64,000 bases of DNA from JAVVHE01 sp032249695. GTDB lineage: Bacteria > Pseudomonadota > Alphaproteobacteria > Sphingomonadales > Sphingomonadaceae. A program made the translations under genes and the position numbers. The stretch is from the NCBI GenBank assembly GCA_032249695.1, contig JAVVHE010000011.1, positions 35,143 through 99,142 on the forward strand, read 5' to 3'. A model generated the notes under the pieces. That model was not told where the DNA came from and did no database searches. It saw only the letters and a list, made by a program, of their open reading frames with translations. Shown here in pieces: positions 25,726 to 34,898 of the stretch (position 1 is its first letter; each line of letters starts with the position of its first letter).

Positions 25726-26910
25726 ATGCTGCTGCGCATGGAGTTCGTCGCTCAATCGTCTCGCTTCGACGCAGTCGGCGGGACCAGCGCGTTGCCGAAC
25801 AATGTGCTGCGCCTGGATCGTGACCGATGGTCGCCCGAGCGCGCGCGGCGATGGTACGACCAGCAGCCTTGGTTCGTGGGCGCAAATTACGTACCCGCCT
25901 ATGCAATTAACCAGATTGAGATGTGGCAGGCCGAGACTTTCGATCCAGCCGCGATCGCACGCGAGCTCGATTGGGCGCGCGACCTGGGCATGAACTCGAT
26001 GCGCGTGTTCTTACATGATTTGCTGTGGCGCGATGATCCAGCGGGCTTCCAGAGCCGGATCGACCAGTATCTCGATATCGCGGCCGAGCGCGGCATCCGA
26101 TCCATGGTCGTGCTGTTCGACAGCGTCTGGCATCCGGAGCCACGGCTGGGGCCACAGACAGCGCCGATTAGCGGCGTCCACAACTCGGGCTGGGTGCAGT
26201 CACCGCATCGGGACACTCTGGAAAACCCCAACGAGTGGCTGTGGCTGCGCGATTATGTGGACGGCGTCGTCCGCGCCTTCGGCCGCGACGACCGCGTGGC
26301 GATCTGGGATGTGTGGAACGAGCCCGACAATATCTTCATGGGCACACTGGAACACTTGCAGAGCCCGCGAAAGTTCGAGTTGGTGGCCGAGCTGCTGCCA
26401 CAGGTGTTCAGCTGGGTACGTGCCGCTGATCCCTTGCAGCCGCTGACGAGCGCGGTGTGGCACAATCACGATTGGCGCTGGGGTCCAATGCTCAATACGA
26501 TCGAGCAGACGCAGCTGGGCGAATCGGACGTCATCAGCTTCCACAATTACGAATGGCCCGAGAAGTTCGAGGCGCGCATCGGTCAGCTGAGCGAATATGG
26601 CCGCCCGATCTTCTGCACCGAATGGTTAGCACGCTCGGTCGGCAGCCTGGTCGAGACCGTGCTGCCGGTCGCGCACCAGCATCGGGTGAGCATGTACAAC
26701 TGGGGCCTTGTCGCGGGCCGCAGCCAGACCGTGTTCCCTTGGGACAGCTGGAAGACACCCTGGATGCCGGAGACCGCGGGCGAGGAACACCCGCCCGTGT
26801 GGTTCCACGATCTGCTACGCCCCGACGGCACGCCCTACCGCGCGGCGGAGGCGAACATCTTCCGCATGCTCGCCAGCCAACCCGCCGCGCAGATGACGGC
26901 GCGGGCTTAG
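25726..26910 (+). CDS. GH5-type TIM-barrel glycosidase (xylanase/cellulase-like)
   Basis: 394 residues without signal peptide. The GH5/GH2-like barrel has acid/base Glu199 in IWDVWNEPDN and nucleophile Glu299 in PIFCTEWLAR, plus a substrate-binding HNYEWPE after the fourth strand. Many exposed Trp suggest a sugar cleft. The start is ATG at 25726 (alternative 25738). Together with the preceding GH1-like gene it forms a small intracellular glycan-degradation unit; the actual linkage is unknown. Its TAG overlaps the stop of the convergent PRC gene. Confidence 0.82.
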   Translation: MLLRMEFVAQSSRFDAVGGTSALPNNVLRLDRDRWSPERARRWYDQQPWFVGANYVPAYAINQIEMWQAETFDPAAIARELDWARDLGMNSMRVFLHDLLWRDDPAGFQSRIDQYLDIAAERGIRSMVVLFDSVWHPEPRLGPQTAPISGVHNSGWVQSPHRDTLENPNEWLWLRDYVDGVVRAFGRDDRVAIWDVWNEPDNIFMGTLEHLQSPRKFELVAELLPQVFSWVRAADPLQPLTSAVWHNHDWRWGPMLNTIEQTQLGESDVISFHNYEWPEKFEARIGQLSEYGRPIFCTEWLARSVGSLVETVLPVAHQHRVSMYNWGLVAGRSQTVFPWDSWKTPWMPETAGEEHPPVWFHDLLRPDGTPYRAAEANIFRMLASQPAAQMTARA

Positions 26911-27425
26911 TGGCCGAGGCCGTAGTAGGTCTGGAGGTTGCGGTGGTAGCGGTCGTCCCAGCGCGGCTCGTCGCGGAAGCTGGGGCCGCGCTCGAGCTGG
27001 CGTTCGTCGAGGTTCACCACGTAGCCGTCGTGGCGCTCGTCATAGCGTAGCATGTCCCACGGCAGCGGGTGGTAGCGCTCCCCCATGCCGAGAAAGCCGC
27101 CGAAGCTCATCACCGCATAGTCGACGCGGCCCGAGCGCTTGTCGATCATAAGGTTGCGGATCGTGCCCAGCCGCTCGCCACGCGGATTATAGACGCGCGT
27201 GCCCGCAACCTTGTCCGAACTGATCAGGCGGCTGGTCTCGTCGATCGCTACGCGGCGATCGTCGTCACGGTTGCCGTAGCGCTCGTCCTCGCGCGAGCCA
27301 TAGCGATCATCGCGGCGATAATCGTCGCGGGACGAGCCGCGATATTCGTCGCGCCACGAGCCGCGATAGTCGTCGCGTCCGTAGGCGGGACGATACTCGT
27401 CCCGGTAGCGGTAGTCGTCTGCCAT
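26907..27425 (-). CDS. PRC-barrel protein with Arg/Asp/Tyr-rich N-terminus
   Basis: 172 residues. Residues 1-58 are low complexity with repeated DYR/DEYR units (RDEYRGSSRDDYRRDDRYGS), probably disordered. Residues 60-130 are a PRC-barrel (SDKVAGTRVYNPRGERLGTI, then RSGRVDYAVMSFGGFLGMG), a fold found in RimM and in stress proteins. The C-terminus YHRNLQTYYGLGH is Tyr-rich. The role is unknown, perhaps stress or surface related. Stops overlap by 4 bp with the GH5-type gene; no shared terminator is visible. Confidence 0.8.
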   Translation of the reverse strand: MADDYRYRDEYRPAYGRDDYRGSWRDEYRGSSRDDYRRDDRYGSREDERYGNRDDDRRVAIDETSRLISSDKVAGTRVYNPRGERLGTIRNLMIDKRSGRVDYAVMSFGGFLGMGERYHPLPWDMLRYDERHDGYVVNLDERQLERGPSFRDEPRWDDRYHRNLQTYYGLGH

Positions 27426-27521
27426 CGAACTGCTCCCGAAAGCTTGGGCGCCGCCGGTCCGTCACCGACGGTCAGGGCTTCAACCCGCGAGCGCGGCGGA
27501 GCGTTCCGGCCCGATCGCCTT

Positions 27522-30500
27522 TCAGTAATCGCGCTGCAGCTGCACCGCGAAACTCTGGCTGCCCTGCGACTGCACGGTTGAAAGCAGCGACAGCGCGCGG
27601 GTCAGAGCCACACGGATCTGCGTGGCGGTATAACCCTGCGCGTCGGTCGACAGCTGGATGTACACGTCGCGCGCGATGTACTTGCCGGCCATCAGCCCGG
27701 TATTCCCTTTTGTCGTCGTGATCGTGCCGTTGGCATTGGTGGTCGTCGTACCGCCGACATTGCCGATGCCCAGCCGATCGAGCCCCGTCGCGCGTTTCAG
27801 GCTTGCGACCGGGTTGAACCCCTTGCCGCCGCCGCTCCGCAGCTGCGCCAGCGCGACCGCCAATTGCACCGCGTCCGTTGCGGTCAAGTTCGTGACGCTC
27901 GTCCCGAACAGTAGCCGCGCAAGCACTTCCTCCTGCGGCAATGCCGGCGAACTTGTAAAATTGATGATCGACTGTTCTGCATTGCCGGTGATCTGGATAT
28001 TGGCGGTCAGCCCGGTCACGTTCGCTGTCGCCTCGATGTCGATCTGCGGATTGGGCGGATTTTCGCCGACGAAGCGGATATAGCCGCGATTGATCTGGAA
28101 GCTGCGGCCCGCGAAGTCGAACGTGCCGCGGATCGCAGTCGCGTCGCCCCGCAATGTCGGCGCGGCCGCGGTTCCGCCTGCGCGGACGTCGGCCTGCCAT
28201 TCGCTGTCCAGTCCCATGCCGCTGACCGCGATCCGGTTGTTCGCCCGCACCGCCACGTCCAGCCTGATGACGCTTGGCACCGCTGGAATGCGCTGGGGCG
28301 AATCGACCGGCTGACCTTTCATGCGGACGTTCAAGGTGGGGATCGTCGCGGCCCTGCTGGTGCTGATCGAATAGGTCGCGCGGTCGACATTCAGGTCGCC
28401 GGTGACCACTCCCTCCCCGCGCGCGAGCGCAATCTTGGTGGTGCCGCTAATGACCGCGCTGGCGCTGTCGGTGCGCAGCAGCTGGGCGTTGCGCAGGTCG
28501 CCCGTCAGGTTTGCAGTGAGGCCGCGCGTTGCGTCGTAGGCGACCGTGCCCGCGCCGCTGACGCGCCCGCTGCCCGCGATGCCCGTGAACTGCCGCAGCA
28601 CAAACGTTGGGCCATTGAAATCGCCCAGCATCTGCACGCCGGTGATGACGGTGCCCGTCTGCGCACTCTCGATCCGCGCATTGGCGGCGCGGACCTGGCC
28701 CTCGACGACCGGCTCGCCGACCCGGCCCGAAATCGACGCGTTGACCGTCACCGGCCCCTGCACGTCCAGCGTTTCCACCCCGGCCAGGGGCCAGATTGCC
28801 TGCGCTGGAGCTGCCAGGCGCACCAAACCTCGCATCGGCGCAGACAAAAGCCGCTGCGAAAGCGGCTCTTCGGCGGAGCCGGGAATGGGCGAAACGAGCA
28901 ACTGGAAGGCACCTAGGACTTTTCCTTCGCGCCTGATGAAGCCGCGCGTTGCAGCCTCCGGCCCGCGCAGCGCTGCTGTCAGCTCGAGGTTGATCGGCAG
29001 CGAGGTGAGCGCGACGCCCGAACGCGACAGATCGCGCACCAGCAGATGCACCGAGCCGACCGGCAGGCCCGAGCCCGGCAGACGGATATCGGCCGAGCCG
29101 GATATTCGGCCGAAGGCGCCGAGGCCGGTGAACTGGCTGATCGCCTGCAGGCTGAAATCTTGAAAGCGCGCGGTGACGCTGGGCTCGGGCCCCGAAACGC
29201 CAGCAAGGATCGCGCGGCCGTTCGCGATGATGAGCGTCGCTGGCTGGAGGCGCCAGAACGTGCCCTCCTTCACGAACAGCGCGGGCTGGCTCAGCTGGAA
29301 CGCTTCGCCCGCGACCGAGCCGTTGGCGGCGAGCGTCACCCGGCCCGGCACTGCGTCGGCGTTGGCGGCGATGGTGAAAGGCTGGTCGGCCGCATCGCCG
29401 CTAGCGTTCAGCCGCCCGGTGCCGTGGCCGCGGTCATACCGGCCTCCGAACGCCAGCGTGCGCACCTCCGACGTGCGGTAGCGGATGGCACCGGCGTTGA
29501 GCGTGCCCTGCCCCGCCGGGCCGTCCGGCCGCAGCACCGCGGCCGCGCTGAGCCGCCCCTGGCCGATGCGGAGATCGGGGACGAACGGCACCGTCGCGTT
29601 CTGCATCCGCACGTCGACCGAGACGCGCTGCGCACCGCCCTCATTCCCCAGCACGATGGTGCCGTTGGTGCCCTGGCCCGAGAGGACGAGCTGCCCCGCA
29701 TAGACCGGCCCCGCAGCCGCGACCCGGCCCGAGGCTGTGTATCCAGCGAAGCGCGCCCGCGTGATGTCGGCGCTGGGTCCGTCCTTGCCGAGCGCGACAA
29801 GCGAGTCGAGCGCGAGCGGGCCGTAGTCGGAACCGCCCGTCAGCTGCACGGCGTAGGCGGCGCCCATCGGTTCGATCCGCGCGACGACGTTCTGCAAGCC
29901 CGCGCCCAGCCCCGGCCGCGCGAGCGCGATTTCGGCGCGGGGCTTGGTGCGCGTGCCGCTCACCGCCAGCCGCACTGGGCCGTAGGGGACGCTTGTGCCC
30001 TGCGCGAGCGCGCTGATCGCGCCGTTGGGACGTAGCTGCGCGTTGCCGCCCAGCCGCAGCTTGGGCGCAGCCAGCACGAAGCGATCAAAGCGGATTGCGC
30101 CATCGGCACCGCGCGTCAGCACGGCCGACGCAGCAGGCAGCCCGCCGATGAAATCGCGCACACCCGACGAATCGAGCCGGATGGTGCGCAGCGTGATGGG
30201 TCCGGTGACGATCAGCCCCTGCCCGTTCGGCCCCGGCCGGATGGTGAGATCGAGCCCGACCGCGAATTCGCCGACGCCCGCCAGCGCATAGCGCGCAACG
30301 GCTCCGTTCAGCGCCAGCAGATAGGCGTTGTTCTTCAGATCATACAGCGCCTGCCCGCGCGCCTGCGCCCGATCGGTGCGGATCGCGAGCGGCTTTACGA
30401 CCACCTGGCCCGATCCGTAGACGACATGCCCGTCGGCGGTCAGCCGGTTGGCGTAGACTGCAAGCTCGGGTGGCAGGCCGCTCGCTGCGTCGGCCGTGAC

Positions 30501-31700
30501 GTGCGCGTCGCCCTCGATGCGGGCGCCGACCAGCGTGAAGCGCCCGGTGGCGCGCGGGCGCGTGAGGCCGGTCTCGCCCGCGGCAAGCCGCGCCGATGCC
30601 AGGCTGACATCGGCGCGCAGTTCATTGAGCGGACCCTCAAGCGTCGCCCGGATGTCGACCGGCGCGCCTGCGACGCTTGCCGACAGCAGCTTGGGATCGT
30701 TCAACCGCCCGGTGATCTGCGTCGGCGCCAACGATCCGCCCGCGCGATCGAGCGCGCCCTCGGCGCGAGCGCTGAACGCTGCACTGGCAAGGTCGGCGGC
30801 GAAGCGCACGCCCTGCTGCGTCGGCTGCGCTTCGGCCTCGACGCGCAGCTCGGGCGCGCTGAGGCGCGCGACCAGCGTATCGGGCCCGACGAGCGGAGCG
30901 GCGCGGGCTGCCCCCTTCATCGTGAAGCGCCCGGCATTCACCACGAGCTGCGCGCGCGCGATCTGCTCGCTGCCGACAGCGGCGCTGAGATTGCCCAGCC
31001 ACATGCCCCATGTGCCCGCGCCCTTCACCTCGGCCGAGAGCGGAGCGTTGGCGCCAGCCAGCCGAGCGAGCAGCCCCCCCGCCGGGCCGGTCACGCGCGC
31101 ATCGAGGTCAAACCGGTTGAGATCGGGCACGGCGTTCACGTTCAGGCGCACGCCGTCGCCGGTGTCGCTGCGCGCGTCGGCGAAGACGATCGCCCGGCCC
31201 GCTTCGATCTGAGCACGGGCGGCTGCGGTTACCACATAGCGGCGGCCCGCGACGGGCGGTTCCACGGTCAGCGCCCCGACATAGAAGCGCCCGAGCGCGA
31301 GATCGAAGGCGGGCAGGATGCCGCCGGGCGCGGGCGGCGTCGGCTTGAACCGCGGCTGGCGGATCAGGTCCGCGGTCGGCGCGTCGACCGAATCGAGCAC
31401 CAACCGGTTCTTGGCATAGACGAGCGGCTGCCACGCGACACGGAGCTGAGGCACGCGCAGGAACGGCCCGTCGGGATCGCTCAGCACCACATCATGCGCG
31501 GTAAACCGCGACAGGACCGATCCCTCGATGCGCCCGATGCTGATCTTGAGGCCGTTGGCGGGTGCTAGCTGCGCGATCTGGCGGACGATGAAGCCGCGGC
31601 CTGCGTCGCTGTCGATGTAGGCGAACAGCCCGGCGACGATCAGCACCAGCAGCAGCGCGATCAGCGCCAGCCAGCGCAACGGGCGGAGCGCGCGCACCAT
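27522..31700 (-). CDS. tamB: Translocation and assembly module TamB
   Basis: 1392 residues: one N-terminal transmembrane helix (ALIALLLVLIVAGLFAYI), a long run of beta-strand repeats across the periplasm, and the C-terminal DUF490/TamB domain (RGDATAIRGTFDFAGRSFQI near the end, ARLLFGTSVTNLTATDAVQL). It works with TamA in outer-membrane protein or lipid transport. The start is ATG at 31700, overlapping the tamA stop as TGATG. The length is within the usual range for alphaproteobacteria. Confidence 0.95.
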   Translation of the reverse strand: MVRALRPLRWLALIALLLVLIVAGLFAYIDSDAGRGFIVRQIAQLAPANGLKISIGRIEGSVLSRFTAHDVVLSDPDGPFLRVPQLRVAWQPLVYAKNRLVLDSVDAPTADLIRQPRFKPTPPAPGGILPAFDLALGRFYVGALTVEPPVAGRRYVVTAAARAQIEAGRAIVFADARSDTGDGVRLNVNAVPDLNRFDLDARVTGPAGGLLARLAGANAPLSAEVKGAGTWGMWLGNLSAAVGSEQIARAQLVVNAGRFTMKGAARAAPLVGPDTLVARLSAPELRVEAEAQPTQQGVRFAADLASAAFSARAEGALDRAGGSLAPTQITGRLNDPKLLSASVAGAPVDIRATLEGPLNELRADVSLASARLAAGETGLTRPRATGRFTLVGARIEGDAHVTADAASGLPPELAVYANRLTADGHVVYGSGQVVVKPLAIRTDRAQARGQALYDLKNNAYLLALNGAVARYALAGVGEFAVGLDLTIRPGPNGQGLIVTGPITLRTIRLDSSGVRDFIGGLPAASAVLTRGADGAIRFDRFVLAAPKLRLGGNAQLRPNGAISALAQGTSVPYGPVRLAVSGTRTKPRAEIALARPGLGAGLQNVVARIEPMGAAYAVQLTGGSDYGPLALDSLVALGKDGPSADITRARFAGYTASGRVAAAGPVYAGQLVLSGQGTNGTIVLGNEGGAQRVSVDVRMQNATVPFVPDLRIGQGRLSAAAVLRPDGPAGQGTLNAGAIRYRTSEVRTLAFGGRYDRGHGTGRLNASGDAADQPFTIAANADAVPGRVTLAANGSVAGEAFQLSQPALFVKEGTFWRLQPATLIIANGRAILAGVSGPEPSVTARFQDFSLQAISQFTGLGAFGRISGSADIRLPGSGLPVGSVHLLVRDLSRSGVALTSLPINLELTAALRGPEAATRGFIRREGKVLGAFQLLVSPIPGSAEEPLSQRLLSAPMRGLVRLAAPAQAIWPLAGVETLDVQGPVTVNASISGRVGEPVVEGQVRAANARIESAQTGTVITGVQMLGDFNGPTFVLRQFTGIAGSGRVSGAGTVAYDATRGLTANLTGDLRNAQLLRTDSASAVISGTTKIALARGEGVVTGDLNVDRATYSISTSRAATIPTLNVRMKGQPVDSPQRIPAVPSVIRLDVAVRANNRIAVSGMGLDSEWQADVRAGGTAAAPTLRGDATAIRGTFDFAGRSFQINRGYIRFVGENPPNPQIDIEATANVTGLTANIQITGNAEQSIINFTSSPALPQEEVLARLLFGTSVTNLTATDAVQLAVALAQLRSGGGKGFNPVASLKRATGLDRLGIGNVGGTTTTNANGTITTTKGNTGLMAGKYIARDVYIQLSTDAQGYTATQIRVALTRALSLLSTVQSQGSQSFAVQLQRDY

Positions 31701-33787
31701 CAGAATGCCTGTCCGATCGAGAAATAGACCGCGGCGTCCGGATCGCCGCGCCGCGGGTTGAGCGGGGTGGCGATGTCGGCGCGGATCGGGCCGATGCTGG
31801 TGTAGTAGCGCACACCGACGCCCGCGCCGTACTGGAAGTCGCCGCCGATGCGGGGATATTCGGCCGGGTAGAGCTGGCCACCATCGAGGAACGCGACGAG
31901 GCCGATCGTCTGCGTGACTTTCTGGCGGACCTCGCCCGAGAACTCGACGAAACTGCGTCCCCCCGTCGGGTTGTTGCTCGCGTCCTTCGGGCCGATCAGC
32001 TGGTAGCCATAGCCGCGCACCGATCCGCCGCCGCCGACATACCAGCGCCGCGAAGGCGGCACGTTCGATAGGTCCGAGCCGACGATCGCGCCGGTGGCGA
32101 TCCGCCCGGCGAGCACCGTGCCGTCGCCGCGCGCGACGGGGATATAGCCGCTCGTCTGCAGCCGCGCGCGGACATAGCTGTAGTCACCCTGCAAGCTGAA
32201 CTCGGGACTGACGCGCAGGTCGGCGCGCACGCCGCTCACCGGATTGAGCAGGCTTTTCGTCGTATCGAACGCCACGCCGAGCGGGAAGGCGCCGAGATAG
32301 TAGTTCTGTGTGGCGCGGCCCGATTGCGCGCTGGTGCCGCTGCGGTCGCGCTCGCGGCTGACGAGCAGTTCGCCGCCGAGGCTCCACGTCCAGCGCTTCT
32401 GCCAGAGCGGCGTCGAGCGGTTCTCATATTGCACGAGGCCGTTGACGGCGGTGCTTTCGAATGCGGGCGTATCCTGCCGCCCGGCGTCGGCCCGGACGGT
32501 CAGGAAGCGGTCACGGCGGTGAAAATTTGATTTGATGAGTTCGGCGCTCACCAGCTGCTGGCGCGTGCCGCCAATCAGCCGGAAGGTGACCGCGCCTTCG
32601 GGCTGGATCAGGTTCTTGTGACGCCAGCTGAGTTCGGCGCGGACGCCGTCGATCGTGTCATAGCCGAGCTGCGCGGCGATCGTGCGCTGCGGTCCCGGAG
32701 TGAGCTTCACATCAAGATCGGCGAGGACGCTGCCGTCCGGGCCCGGCCCGTCGCGCACCGGCGAGACCGAGACGCTGGAATAGAGCTGCGTCGCCAGCAG
32801 CGCGCGGCGGAAATCCTCGACCAGCGCCTGGTCATAGCGCTCGCCGGGACGGAAGCGCGCGATATCCCAATAATGGCCGGTGCCAAGGAACGGCTTGCCG
32901 TCGACCTTCAGCGCGCCGAAACGCGCGGGCGGGCCGGTGTCGACGGGCAGGGTGAGTTCGCCGGTGCGCGTGTCGGTGTCGATGAGGATGTCGAGCTGGC
33001 CGACCTCGCCGAACGGATAGCCGAGGTTCGGCAGCGCGACCCGGACGCGGCCCTCGGCGGCGAGCGTGGGGGCGGCCTCCACGGGATCGCCCGCCTTCAG
33101 CCCCAGTTCGCGCCGCAGCGCGTCGGCTGGGCCGGGGCCCTTCACCGGCAGGTTGACTGCCGAATAGCGATAGAGCTCGCCCGGTGTAACATCGAACACG
33201 ACACGCGCGCGGCCGCCCGACGGCGGGGCGGGGGTGAGTGTGTACACCGCCGCGCCACCATAATAGCCGCGACTCCGCAGGATCTGGCGCACGAGATCGA
33301 CATCGTTCTCCGCGCGAAGGCGGATTTGGGCGCTGTTGGCGGGCTGGCTGCGCGTGCGCAGTTCGGACGCCGCGTTGAACTCGTCCTCGGCACCGTCGAG
33401 CGGACCGAGGCCGCGCAGCTCAACCTCATAGCGCACACGCGCGACGACCTCGGTCGCGGCCTCGCCGGTCAGGTCGGCGGGCGGAGCGTCTGCGGTCGGC
33501 CACACCACCCCCAGATCGGGCAGCGGCGGCAGCGGCGCGCTAGGGTCGGCGGTAGCGGTGTCCGGAGCGGGCGCCAGCGGCGCTTCAGCCTGCGGCGCGT
33601 CGGGCGGCGGCGCTCGCTCGGACTTGGGCATCGGCTTGGGCTGCTCCACCCCGGGCGGCTTCGGCGGCTTGGGGCGCGCTGACGCAGGCGCCATTAGGCT
33701 GGACAGCAGCGCGACCAGGCCCCAGCACAGAGCGATGGACCGCAACGGCAGACCGACACCGCGCAGCGTCGCTGGCGGCGGCATCAT
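31700..33787 (-). CDS. tamA: TamA/BamA-family outer membrane protein
   Basis: 695 residues when started at ATG 33787 (33784 is equivalent). A signal peptide with LCWGLVALLSSLMAPASA is followed by a Pro-rich linker (about 45-110), POTRA-type domains (RSRGYYGGAAVYTLTPAP, GYPFGEVGQLDILIDTDTRT) and a 16-strand surface-antigen barrel (GGGGSVRGYGYQLIGPKD and terminal SIGQAF). The TamA label rests on tamB directly downstream. The start overlaps, antisense, the 5' end of a plus-strand small membrane gene; a TTG at 33745 is another possible start. Confidence 0.92.
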   Translation of the reverse strand: MMPPPATLRGVGLPLRSIALCWGLVALLSSLMAPASARPKPPKPPGVEQPKPMPKSERAPPPDAPQAEAPLAPAPDTATADPSAPLPPLPDLGVVWPTADAPPADLTGEAATEVVARVRYEVELRGLGPLDGAEDEFNAASELRTRSQPANSAQIRLRAENDVDLVRQILRSRGYYGGAAVYTLTPAPPSGGRARVVFDVTPGELYRYSAVNLPVKGPGPADALRRELGLKAGDPVEAAPTLAAEGRVRVALPNLGYPFGEVGQLDILIDTDTRTGELTLPVDTGPPARFGALKVDGKPFLGTGHYWDIARFRPGERYDQALVEDFRRALLATQLYSSVSVSPVRDGPGPDGSVLADLDVKLTPGPQRTIAAQLGYDTIDGVRAELSWRHKNLIQPEGAVTFRLIGGTRQQLVSAELIKSNFHRRDRFLTVRADAGRQDTPAFESTAVNGLVQYENRSTPLWQKRWTWSLGGELLVSRERDRSGTSAQSGRATQNYYLGAFPLGVAFDTTKSLLNPVSGVRADLRVSPEFSLQGDYSYVRARLQTSGYIPVARGDGTVLAGRIATGAIVGSDLSNVPPSRRWYVGGGGSVRGYGYQLIGPKDASNNPTGGRSFVEFSGEVRQKVTQTIGLVAFLDGGQLYPAEYPRIGGDFQYGAGVGVRYYTSIGPIRADIATPLNPRRGDPDAAVYFSIGQAF

Positions 33788-33929
33788 CCTGACGCTCGCT
33801 CTGCTGGTCGGCGCGGTTGTCGGCATCCGTATGGGAGAGCCGTCGGCGGGTCTGCTCATTGGTCTCGGCGTGGGCGGGCTCGGCGCGCTTCTGTTCAACC
33901 GGGTGAATGCGCGCAAAAGGGATGGGTAG
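33735..33929 (+). CDS. Small two-helix membrane protein
   Basis: 64 residues, predicted two TM helices (GIILTLALLVGAVVGIRMG and AGLLIGLGVGGLGALLF) with a basic C-terminus NRVNARKRDG. The start is ATG at 33735. It runs antisense to the first codons of tamA (overlap 33735-33787), so either tamA starts later or the two 5' ends really overlap. The sequence pattern is too regular to be a shadow. The function is unknown. Confidence 0.65.
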   Translation: MDRNGRPTPRSVAGGGIILTLALLVGAVVGIRMGEPSAGLLIGLGVGGLGALLFNRVNARKRDG

Positions 33930-33937
33930 GCACGGCG

Positions 33938-34582
33938 TTACAAGAACCGCCGCCCCGCCCAAACGATCCGGCCGATCACGTCAAGCTCCAATGCGCCAGC
34001 CACCTCCCACGATGGATAGGCGGCATTGTCCGACAAAATCGCGACGCGGCGGCTGGCTGGATTGACGGCCAACCGTTTCACGATCGCCTCGCCTTCAATC
34101 CTTAGCGCATAAAGCCCGTCGCGCAGGCGGCTGCGGGCGTCATCACGGTCGACAATCAGCTGATCTCCGGGGCCTAGCGATGGCAGCATCGAGTCGCCCT
34201 CCATCCGCAGCAACGCGAGCGAGTCGATTTGGTTGCTGGCAAGCTCGCCAAGCCACCCAGCGTGGAACGCGATGCCGCCATCGACGGGGCGCGGGCGCAG
34301 CTGATCGAGCCGGACAAAGTCGGTTGCACGCGTAGCGTGGGCAGGCGCCCCAACCACCGGCTCGGCCGAGCCCGCCGGCAGCCCCAGCGATTCGGCTGGC
34401 ACCCGGAGCGCCTGCGCGATCGTCTTTACGTCATCCGCTTCCAGCCGCGCGGGCACGCCCCGGCTTACATACTGTTGCACATAGGAATCGTTGCGACCGA
34501 TGAGGCGCGACAGCGACGCAAAACTCTCGCCGGAACGCGCAATTGCGCGCTTCAGCGCCTGCCTGGCGTCGAGTTCGTCCAA
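33938..34582 (-). CDS. S24/LexA-like transcriptional regulator, TTG start
   Basis: 214 residues. The N-terminal HTH is at about 10-60 (SFASLSRLIGRNDSYVQQYV). The C-terminal peptidase-S24-like domain is at 120-214: MEGDSMLPSLGPGDQLIVDR contains the Ser of the catalytic dyad, and RIEGEAIVKRLAVNP the Lys. It can therefore self-cleave or at least has the full dyad. The start is TTG at 34582, set by a perfect AGGAGG 6 nt before it; earlier in-frame ATGs add non-homologous residues. It is divergent from a two-gene unit at 34704. Likely a phage-repressor-like switch protein of chromosomal origin. Confidence 0.86.
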   Translation of the reverse strand: MDELDARQALKRAIARSGESFASLSRLIGRNDSYVQQYVSRGVPARLEADDVKTIAQALRVPAESLGLPAGSAEPVVGAPAHATRATDFVRLDQLRPRPVDGGIAFHAGWLGELASNQIDSLALLRMEGDSMLPSLGPGDQLIVDRDDARSRLRDGLYALRIEGEAIVKRLAVNPASRRVAILSDNAAYPSWEVAGALELDVIGRIVWAGRRFL

Positions 34583-34606
34583 GCCCGTCCTCCTCCCGAT
34601 CGTTAC

Positions 34607-34628
34607 TATACCGGTTAAAACCGATAAA
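34607..34628. promoter_or_regulatory. Inverted repeat, candidate operator of the S24 regulator
   Basis: CGGTTAAAACCG at 34612-34623 is a 5-bp-arm palindrome; flanking TA/TA pairs extend it imperfectly. It lies 30 bp before the regulator's TTG and about 80 bp before the divergent gene, where an autoregulatory site would be expected. The region is AT-rich against its surroundings. Confidence 0.45.
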
Positions 34629-34703
34629 GATAGGAATCTGCCTAGACTTGTAGGTTTCTCCGCGCCCGCATGGCCGTGCCGATCACACTGGAAAGGCGAG
34701 GGC

Positions 34704-34898
34704 ATGCAGGGTAATCTGTTGTTTGCGATTGAGGTGGGGCTGCTTCGCGCGGGCATGGCGCCGTCGCGATTCGGCCGGGAGGTGGCGGGCGACCCCAGGT
34801 TAGTGTTCGACCTGAGGAGAGGCCGGCAACTCCGTCTCGGTACCGAAACGCGCGTGCGTCAGTATTTGTCCCGTTTGAGTAAGGAGTGCGTGTTGTGA
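34704..34898 (+). CDS. Small HTH-like protein
   Basis: 64 residues. Most of it reads as one small DNA-binding fold: LLFAIEVGLLRAGMAPSRFG, then DPRLVFDLRRGRQLRLGTET and VRQYLSRL. It looks like a phage Cro-sized or anti-repressor-sized protein. The start is ATG at 34704, with a GGCGAGG stretch before it. It is divergent from the S24 regulator and overlaps the next gene's GTG as GTGA. The function is inferred from layout only. Confidence 0.65.
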   Translation: MQGNLLFAIEVGLLRAGMAPSRFGREVAGDPRLVFDLRRGRQLRLGTETRVRQYLSRLSKECVL

